The notes under the pieces are model-generated. The model was not told the origin of the DNA. It did not search any database and was given only the letters and a program-made list of their open reading frames with translations. A stretch of DNA of 5,302 nucleotides from Burkholderiaceae bacterium (GTDB taxonomy: Bacteria > Pseudomonadota > Gammaproteobacteria > Burkholderiales > Burkholderiaceae_D): NCBI GenBank assembly GCA_031261905.1, contig JAISIS010000164.1, positions 1-5,302 on the forward strand, read 5' to 3'. Below are positions 1-5,302 of this stretch, piece after piece; position 1 is the stretch's first letter, and every line of letters begins with the position of its first letter. A program made the position numbers and the translations under genes.

Positions 1-108
1 GGAGAAAGTCCCACCTTGCCATCTGCCGCGAATTTACCGGTTTTGTCCACTGTCGCGCGAACGGCGATCTGGTTAATCTTCCCGGCGGCTGAAGAAATAT
101 CCTGCCCG
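1..108 (-). pseudogene. Inverted fragment of the middle of a DUF748 gene
   Basis: Read on the minus strand from about base 104 to base 3, this stretch encodes QDISSAAGKINQ, then IAVRATVDKTGKF, then AADGKVGLS, with no stop. From the D at 101-99 it aligns without gaps to residues 506-538 of the intact DUF748 protein (DISTVPGK... to ...GKAGAS, from base 2839). I count 14 identities in 33 positions, including D-I-S, G-K, V-D-K-x-G and G-K-x-G. The plus-strand translation has no such match. The minus frame is open to the left edge, so the fragment continues outside the window. An ATG at 125-123 precedes it in frame but lies in the opposing FTDNF coding sequence, with no membrane segment, so it is unlikely to be a real start. 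What is seen is the antisense homology. That it comes from an inversion inside the first DUF748 gene is inference. Confidence 0.75.
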
Positions 109-1245
109 TTTACCGACAACTTCATCAAGCCGCAATATACGGCCAATATTTCGGATATGGAAGGTGTGGTCACAGGCTTCTCATCCGATCCGGATTCATC
201 CGCCAGTCTGGATATCAGGGGGCAGGTCAATCATGCCCCGCTGGTGCTGGCCGGGGTTATCAGCCCGCTCAAGGAGCATCTGGCAATGGATGTCAAGGCA
301 CAGGTGCGCGGGATGGAACTGGCGCAATTCAGTTCTTATACCACCAAGTATATTGGCTACGGCATTGACAAGGGCAAACTGTCCTTTGATGTGGAGTACA
401 AGCTGGAAGATGGTGTGCTGGTGGCGCAAAACCGCCTGATTCTGGACCAACTGACTTTTGGGGAGAAGGCGCCGGGCCAGCCAGTGACCAGTCTCCCGGT
501 TGAACTGGCGGTATCGCTGTTGAAGGATGGGGATGGCGTGATTGATATCAATCTGCCTATTGGGGGTTCACTGGACGATCCGGAGTTTTCGATTGGCGGT
601 ATTCTGGCGAAAGTGTTCCTGAGTTCAATCAAACGAGCTATCCTGTCGCCTTTCTCCTTCCTTTCCCTGGAATTTGGCGGCGGGGCCGAGATGTCCTGGC
701 TTCCCTTTGATCCGGGCAGCCTGGCAATTCCTGAAAAAGAAATGCCCAGGCTGGAAGCGATGGCAAAGGCGCTGACCGAGCGGCCTCAACTGAAGCTGGA
801 CATTACCGGACGCTATGATCCTGTGGCGGACCGCGAAGGGATTGCCAGGGCGATTGTCCAGCGCAAGATGCGGATGGAAAAACGCAAGGATCTGCAGGAT
901 AAGGGACTGGCAGTCAATATGAAGCAAATGCAAATTACCGACAGCGAATATCCGGTGTTGCTGGAAAGGGTGTACCAGGAGGATGATTTCCCTAAAGCGC
1001 GTAATTTCCTTGGAATGCAGAAAAAGCTTTCCATGCCGGAAATGGAAAAGTGGATGATAGAGCATGTTGAAGTAAGCGAAGAGGAATTCCTCAAGCTGGC
1101 TTATCAGCGTTCTGAACGGGTCAAGGCATGGCTTGTTGAGCATGGCAAGATTGAGGATTCCAGGATTTTCCTGCTGGCCGGCAAGGTGGGCGAAGCAGGC
1201 GAGAATGGCGCGATAGCTTCGCGGGTGGATTTTGCGCTGAAGTGA
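1..1245 (+). CDS. DUF748 (AsmA-like) protein, C-terminal part; 5' end disrupted or outside window
   Basis: The frame is open from base 1 to TGA at 1243-1245, followed at once by TAG. Family homology starts at the FTDNFIKP motif (base 109) and runs 378 residues to the end. It is collinear with residues 735-1108 of the next gene, with about 70% identity by eye over the roughly 100 residues starting GMELAQFSSY (from base 313) and nearer 50% towards the C-terminus. Bases 1-108 in this frame give 36 residues unlike any part of the paralogue; their minus strand encodes a DUF748 fragment instead. The visible part has no signal peptide, membrane segment or credible start: TTG at 16 lies in the unrelated stretch and the first in-frame ATG (157) lies inside the domain. 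Family members are anchored in the inner membrane with a long periplasmic part and are related to AsmA-like envelope proteins. An OmpA-like C-terminal region is present (LKLDITGRYDP near 793-825, RVDF near 1222-1233). The gene is probably a remnant, or one orientation of a rearranged gene; an assembly error is the main alternative. Confidence 0.8.
   Translation, partial: GESPTLPSAANLPVLSTVARTAIWLIFPAAEEISCPFTDNFIKPQYTANISDMEGVVTGFSSDPDSSASLDIRGQVNHAPLVLAGVISPLKEHLAMDVKAQVRGMELAQFSSYTTKYIGYGIDKGKLSFDVEYKLEDGVLVAQNRLILDQLTFGEKAPGQPVTSLPVELAVSLLKDGDGVIDINLPIGGSLDDPEFSIGGILAKVFLSSIKRAILSPFSFLSLEFGGGAEMSWLPFDPGSLAIPEKEMPRLEAMAKALTERPQLKLDITGRYDPVADREGIARAIVQRKMRMEKRKDLQDKGLAVNMKQMQITDSEYPVLLERVYQEDDFPKARNFLGMQKKLSMPEMEKWMIEHVEVSEEEFLKLAYQRSERVKAWLVEHGKIEDSRIFLLAGKVGEAGENGAIASRVDFALK
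101..109. other. Inversion junction inside DUF748 coding sequence
   Basis: To the left the DUF748 homology is on the minus strand and reads leftward from the DIS motif. To the right it is on the plus strand and reads rightward from FTDNF. The junction lies within about eight bases between GAT (complement of 99-101) and TTT (109-111). In the intact paralogue the two matching points are residues 506 and 735, 687 bases apart. A simple flip of an internal segment of about 0.7 kb, with the other junction off the left edge, would give exactly this arrangement. Confidence 0.65.
109..1242 (+). repeat. Diverged direct repeat of 3526-4647 (tandem paralogues)
   Basis: The last 378 codons of the first DUF748 gene and the last 374 of the second are homologous, in the same direction, about 3.4 kb apart. 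The longest identical DNA run I found is 26 bases, 310-335 against 3727-3752, in the codons for GMELAQFSS. The pair reflects gene duplication and could serve as a substrate for recombination or gene conversion. Confidence 0.85.
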
Positions 1246-1311
1246 TAGGGCATCTGCAGGATATTTATGGTTTTCACGAGGACGGAAAATTAATCGTTTG
1301 ATAATGTTTTC

Positions 1312-1317
1312 AGGGAG
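1312..1317 (+). promoter_or_regulatory. Ribosome binding site of the intact DUF748 gene
   Basis: AGGGAG ends six bases before ATG at 1324, a normal Shine-Dalgarno spacing. A second ATG follows directly at 1327, so the start could be either of two adjacent methionines; the spacing allows both. The gap between the two DUF748 genes (1246-1323) shows no hairpin followed by T's, consistent with read-through from the upstream gene. Confidence 0.7.
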
Positions 1318-1323
1318 TGCGAT

Positions 1324-4300
1324 ATGATGAGGAAACCTGACCTGGCCAAAGTGCAAACGTGGGTGTTGCGCCATCGTCGCCGACTTGTCATTGGCGCGGC
1401 GGTCGTGTGTTTCATCTGGCTTGCAGGCGCCCTGTCGTTAGCCTTCTTCCTGCCGGGTTTTATCAAATCGAAAGCCGAGCAGGCAGTAAGCGCGCAACTG
1501 CACCGGAAGCTCGCCATCAGCGACATCAGCCTCAATCCGCTGACACTTGGCCTCACGCTCAAAGGCGTCACACTCAGTGAAAATAACAGCGAGGAAACCT
1601 TTGCTTCCTTTGACCGGCTTTACGTTAACCTTTCACTGTGGTCCGCCTTTACCATGTCACCCGTTATTGAGGCGGTTGAACTGGAGAATCCCTATATCCG
1701 TCTGTCGCGCCTGAAAAGCAATACCTACAATATCAGTGATTTCATCGAGATGGGCATGAAACCGGATGAGCCGGGGAAAAAGCCGCTTTCCTATTCGGTG
1801 AACAATATTCAGGTGACGGGCGGCAGGATCGTGTTTGATGACCGCCCGATGAAAATAAAGCACCATGTGGAACAGCTGGATATCAGCCTTCCTTTCATTG
1901 CCTCTTCCGATTCGGATGTGGAAACCTTTATTGAGCCGCATCTTTCCGCGCTGGTTAACGGCCACAAGGTGGAATTGTCCGGGAAGACCAGGCCCTTTGC
2001 CGAAGACAAGGAAACGACTTTCAACCTGGCGTTGAAGCAGATCGCGTTGCCGCGCTACATGGAGTATTTGCCCTGGAAACCAGCTTTCAACCTGGAAAAA
2101 GGCAGCCTCAGCGTGGATCTGAACCTGCACTTTGCACAGCATGACAAAAAGCAGGCTACATTTAATGTCAGCGGCATGGCGGAAATAGATGCTCTGCGGA
2201 TTACCGCTCCGGATAAAAAGCCGTTGCTCGGTTTTGGCAAACTTAGGGTCAAACTGAACAAGAACGCGATCTTTGCCGGAAAATATGATATTGCCCGGAT
2301 TGAATTGTTACAGCCGGAAGTGAATGCCGTTAACAATCCGGCAGGTATGCTGAACCTGCTGAGCCTTGCGCCCGCTGCCGGGAAGGGCGAGGCGGCGGGT
2401 GCTTCTGACAAGGGCAAAAAAGAAAGCGCCAAACCGGAACCGGAAGAAAAGCGTGCGGGAAAACCGTTCAGGCTGGCGCTGAAACAATTTATCCTGAAAG
2501 AAGGCAAACTGCGGTACACCGATTATGCTGCAGGCATGCCCTATAGTGTGTCAACGGAACGCTTTAATCTGACGGTGGAAGATGTGGCCGTGGATATGAG
2601 CGCGAACAGTACGCGTATTGGCAGGATTGCTTCTGACAGCGCCGCCCTGGAAATGGCGCTGGAAAAGAAAGCGCCGAACTATGTCGCGCCACGCAAAACA
2701 GCCGCTGCCTCCTCTGGCGGCGGTATGGCGGTGGAAATAGGCGGCATAGATATAAGCGGCTGGTCGGCTCATGTGCAAAACAACAACCTGAAAAATCCCA
2801 TGGGCGGAAGCATTACCGGGCTGACGGCGCATCTGAAGGATATTTCTACTGTGCCTGGTAAAACCGGCACGCTTTCCATTGCCGCAAAGGTGGATAAAAA
2901 AGGACATATCTCTATTGAAGGCAAGGCCGGGGCATCGCCGCTCACCGCCGATCTGGCAGTGGAGTTGAAAGGGGTCAGTATTGTCGCTGTTCAGCAATAT
3001 ATTGATGAGCATGTGAACCTGACGCTGCGGCAGGCGGATGTTTCCACGAAAGGTCATCTGACGCTGGCTTCCGGCAAGCATGGTGAAACGACAGGCGAGT
3101 ATCGCGGCGATGTCAGCGTGAGCAATTTGTTTACGGCTGACCAGATAAAGGGCGACCCGTTTGTCCGCTGGAAGGATTTGTCGGTAAAACAGATGCAGGT
3201 AAAGTTTTCGCCTTTCTCGCTCACTGCGAAGCAGGTGGATCTGAACAGCTTTTATGCACGCCTGATACTTGGCGCCGATGGACGCCTGAATCTGCAGAAT
3301 ATTCTGCGCAGCAAGGCGGGCGGCAAGAAAAGCCTGACGGACAGCGAAGCGCATGACGAAGTGCCGTCTTCCACAGAATCGGCAACCGCCAGTGCGGAAA
3401 CATCGTCAGACGTGATCGGGGACGCGACAGGTGAAAGCACGCCATCGCATGTGCCTGAGCAGGCGGCCCGTGATTTGCCGCCTATCCGCATTGACCGTTT
3501 CCGCTTGTCGAATGGCCGGGTGCGCTTTACAGACAACTTCATCAAACCGCATTACACGGCCAATATGGACAAGTTCCACGGTGAAATTACCAGGGTATCC
3601 AGTGCAGGCAACGAGAGTGCCAACCTGGATTTCAAAGGGGAGGTAAATCGCGCGCCGCTTACCGTTAACGGCAGCCTCAATCCGTTCAATCCTGCCCTTT
3701 CGCTGGCGATGGAGGGACATGTCAAGGGGATGGAACTGGCGCAATTCAGTTCGTATTCCAGTAAATATGTGGGTTATGGCATTGAAAAGGGCAAACTCTC
3801 CTTTGACGTGAAATACACGGTGGAAAATGGAGATCTCCATGCGGAAAACCGTCTGGTGCTGGATCAGCTGACTTTTGGGCCAAAGACAGAGGAAAAACCG
3901 GTAGTCGATCTGCCGGTGGAATTTGCCGTCAATCTGCTTAAAGATGGCGATGGTGTTATAGATCTCAATTTGCCGGTATCAGGCTCGTTGAACGATCCGG
4001 AGTTTTCTGTAGGTGGCGTAGTTGTCCGCATGTTCTTCAATCTGATCAAAAAGGCGGTCACTTCGCCTTTCTCGCTGCTGGCATTGGCCTTTGGCGGTGG
4101 TGAAGAGCTTTCCTGGCTGGAGTTTACTCCGGGTGTTGCCGATATTACGGATCAGGGGGATGAAAAGCTGGCTATGGTGGTCAAGGCGCTTAAGGGGCGT
4201 CCCGCGCTGAAACTGGATATTACCGGGTGCTATGACCCGGTCAAGGACAGGGAAGGGCTGGCGCGGGTAGCGATTGACCGGAAAATACGTCAGTTGAAAA

Positions 4301-4650
4301 GAAAGGAAATGGGGGATGAAGGACGTAATCTGCGTCTTTCCCAAATCACAGTCAGCGACAAGGAGTATGAGGGTTTCCTCAAGGATGTCTATAGTGATGC
4401 TGATTTCAAGAAGCCGCGCAATTTCATTGGTTTACAGAAATCACTGCCTCGTGCGGAGATGGAAAAACTGCTGATTGAAAATTACACGGCTTCAGAGGAG
4501 GAGTTTATGAAGCTGGCCGACAAACGCGCCATGGCCGTCAAAGCATGGCTGGTGGATAAAGGTGGTATCCCGGATGACCGGATATTCATTCTTGCCAGCA
4601 AGCGCAAGGAAGGCGAGCACGCGACATGCGTTGATTTCTCGCTGCATTGA
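1324..4650 (+). CDS. DUF748 (AsmA-like) inner-membrane-anchored periplasmic protein
   Basis: This is a complete 1108-residue protein with an AGGGAG ribosome binding site six bases before ATG. The N-terminus is basic (RHRRR at 16-20), then a single membrane segment at about 21-43, then FLPGFIKSKAEQ and the NPLTLGLTLKGV stretch typical of AsmA-like N-termini, so the rest should be periplasmic. Three modules each open with a G-[RK]-x-x-[FY]-x-D motif: GGRIVFDD (166-173), EGKLRYTD (393-400) and NGRVRFTD (730-737). Low-complexity linkers rich in A, K and E (about 350-380) and in S, T, E and A (about 668-720) precede modules two and three. The C-terminus looks like an OmpA-type fold in two pieces: LKLDITGCYDP (962-972), then RAMAVKAWLV...DDRI and CVDF (1068-1105). 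The only periplasmic cysteines are C969 and C1102. The family is known as membrane-anchored and AsmA-related; a role in envelope lipid handling is inference. It lies 78 bases after the first DUF748 gene, probably in the same operon. Confidence 0.9.
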   Translation: MMRKPDLAKVQTWVLRHRRRLVIGAAVVCFIWLAGALSLAFFLPGFIKSKAEQAVSAQLHRKLAISDISLNPLTLGLTLKGVTLSENNSEETFASFDRLYVNLSLWSAFTMSPVIEAVELENPYIRLSRLKSNTYNISDFIEMGMKPDEPGKKPLSYSVNNIQVTGGRIVFDDRPMKIKHHVEQLDISLPFIASSDSDVETFIEPHLSALVNGHKVELSGKTRPFAEDKETTFNLALKQIALPRYMEYLPWKPAFNLEKGSLSVDLNLHFAQHDKKQATFNVSGMAEIDALRITAPDKKPLLGFGKLRVKLNKNAIFAGKYDIARIELLQPEVNAVNNPAGMLNLLSLAPAAGKGEAAGASDKGKKESAKPEPEEKRAGKPFRLALKQFILKEGKLRYTDYAAGMPYSVSTERFNLTVEDVAVDMSANSTRIGRIASDSAALEMALEKKAPNYVAPRKTAAASSGGGMAVEIGGIDISGWSAHVQNNNLKNPMGGSITGLTAHLKDISTVPGKTGTLSIAAKVDKKGHISIEGKAGASPLTADLAVELKGVSIVAVQQYIDEHVNLTLRQADVSTKGHLTLASGKHGETTGEYRGDVSVSNLFTADQIKGDPFVRWKDLSVKQMQVKFSPFSLTAKQVDLNSFYARLILGADGRLNLQNILRSKAGGKKSLTDSEAHDEVPSSTESATASAETSSDVIGDATGESTPSHVPEQAARDLPPIRIDRFRLSNGRVRFTDNFIKPHYTANMDKFHGEITRVSSAGNESANLDFKGEVNRAPLTVNGSLNPFNPALSLAMEGHVKGMELAQFSSYSSKYVGYGIEKGKLSFDVKYTVENGDLHAENRLVLDQLTFGPKTEEKPVVDLPVEFAVNLLKDGDGVIDLNLPVSGSLNDPEFSVGGVVVRMFFNLIKKAVTSPFSLLALAFGGGEELSWLEFTPGVADITDQGDEKLAMVVKALKGRPALKLDITGCYDPVKDREGLARVAIDRKIRQLKRKEMGDEGRNLRLSQITVSDKEYEGFLKDVYSDADFKKPRNFIGLQKSLPRAEMEKLLIENYTASEEEFMKLADKRAMAVKAWLVDKGGIPDDRIFILASKRKEGEHATCVDFSLH

Positions 4651-4698
4651 ACTGAACGTGTTTGTTGATTGCGGGTGACAGGGGCGGGTTGTGGCGCT

Positions 4699-5302
4699 TC
4701 AGGCAAGCAAGGTCAGTAATTGCTTCAGCGGCATGGGCTTGTGGTACCGGTATCCCTGCATAATGTGGCAACCCCATTGTTGCAGGTATTGCTCCTGCGC
4801 TTCTGTTTCCACGCCCTCTGCGATCAGGTTCATGCCCAGTCCCTGCGCAATGGAGATAATGGCCAGCACTACCGGAAAATCTCCGGCAGGGTCGTTGATT
4901 TCCTTGACAAAAGAAAGGTCGATCTTGATGGTCTGCACAGGGAAACGGTGCAGGTAGGCCAGCGAAGAATAACCTGTGCCGAAATCATCAATGGAAATAC
5001 TCACTCCCGCTGCGTTTAGGCCATTCAGCTGGTCAATTACATTGACCGGATTGCGGATACAGATGTTTTCCGTGATTTCCGCATGAAGCAGTTCAGGCGG
5101 GATGACATGGCGCTCCAGTACGGACTTGATCTTTTCCGGACAGTTGCAGCGGTCAAGATATTGCGGCGAAAGGTTCACCGCGATCGGGAGCGCCTGTCCC
5201 TTGAGTGCGCGGGTAATGTGAATATCGTAGCAAACGGCTTCCAGCATCCAGTCTGTGATCGGAATAATCAGGCCGTTTTCTTCCGCAAAAGGCAGAAATT
5301 CA
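4699..5302 (-). CDS. EAL-domain c-di-GMP phosphodiesterase, C-terminal part
   Basis: The gene runs off the right edge. The first whole codon is at 5301-5299 and the stop is TGA at 4701-4699, giving 200 visible residues. The methionine at 5247 is not the start: upstream codons still read as EAL domain (EFLPFAEENGLIIPITDW). EAL proteins hydrolyse c-di-GMP to pGpG in the cytoplasm, lowering the signal that favours biofilm over motility. Counted from the first visible codon, the expected metal and catalytic residues are present: N43 in NLSPQYL, E78 in AEITEN, D105-D106 in IDDFGTGYSS, K126 in IKID, E162 and E165 in AEGVE, and Q182 in QGY. The E-x-L signature itself lies outside the window, so activity is likely but not fully shown. 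Any GGDEF, PAS or sensor domain would also lie outside. It ends nine residues after KPMP, so the EAL domain is C-terminal. It is convergent with the DUF748 genes, 48 bases apart, with no clear terminator between. Confidence 0.93.
   Translation of the reverse strand, partial: EFLPFAEENGLIIPITDWMLEAVCYDIHITRALKGQALPIAVNLSPQYLDRCNCPEKIKSVLERHVIPPELLHAEITENICIRNPVNVIDQLNGLNAAGVSISIDDFGTGYSSLAYLHRFPVQTIKIDLSFVKEINDPAGDFPVVLAIISIAQGLGMNLIAEGVETEAQEQYLQQWGCHIMQGYRYHKPMPLKQLLTLLA

Noticed and set aside
16..108. TTG start at 16 giving a native 409-residue protein
   Set aside because: The 31 residues before FTDNF match no part of the paralogue, the same bases encode a DUF748 fragment on the other strand, and there is no credible ribosome binding site or export signal.
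94..152. 7-base inverted match GAAATAT (94-100) and ATATTTC (146-152) flanking the junction
   Set aside because: It is too short and AT-rich to stand out from chance, and not centred on the junction.
1271..1305. Possible promoter in the gap: TTTTCA at 1271-1276 and GATAAT at 1300-1305
   Set aside because: The spacer would be 23 bases, too long for a sigma-70 promoter, and no better -35 match lies at 16-18 bases.
625..1374. 249-residue open frame on the minus strand
   Set aside because: It lies antisense to the clearly homologous DUF748 C-terminal region, has no recognisable motif, and its composition (many H, R, F and L) is typical of an antisense shadow.
2551..3354. 267-residue open frame on the minus strand
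   Set aside because: It lies fully antisense to the intact DUF748 gene, with no domain signal or ribosome binding site that I can see.
4651..4715. Terminator between the convergent DUF748 and EAL genes
   Set aside because: The only hairpin seen is a 4-base stem (GCTT/AAGC) inside the last EAL codons, without a T run on either strand.

Overview
The window reads as a fragment of a Gram-negative chromosome, most likely a proteobacterium and perhaps a betaproteobacterium. The evidence is envelope proteins of the DUF748/AsmA-like type, an EAL-domain c-di-GMP phosphodiesterase, and base composition near 50% GC judged by eye. The lineage is inference only. I recognise no gene well enough to give a symbol.

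Layout. (a) 1-1245, plus strand: the C-terminal part of a DUF748 protein. Its family homology starts abruptly at base 109. (b) 1-108: the plus-strand reading frame is open but looks like nothing in the family, whereas the minus strand encodes a recognisable piece of the middle of a DUF748 protein. The first gene is therefore broken by an inversion junction at about 101-109. (c) 1246-1323: a short gap with a good ribosome binding site. (d) 1324-4650, plus strand: an intact 1108-residue DUF748 protein with one N-terminal membrane segment, three repeated periplasmic modules and an OmpA-like C-terminal region. (e) 4651-4698: a 48-base gap between convergent genes with no clear terminator. (f) 4699-5302, minus strand: the C-terminal 200 residues of an EAL-domain protein that runs off the right edge.

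The two DUF748 genes are tandem paralogues lying in the same direction, probably co-transcribed and probably acting at the inner membrane and in the periplasm. AsmA-like proteins are generally linked to outer-membrane lipid homeostasis or transport. The EAL gene is convergent, so it is a separate transcription unit, and nothing seen here links it to the DUF748 pair.

The two observations most worth following are the inverted fragment that interrupts the first DUF748 gene, and a pair of cysteines in the second paralogue, the only ones in its periplasmic part, both replaced by arginine in the first.
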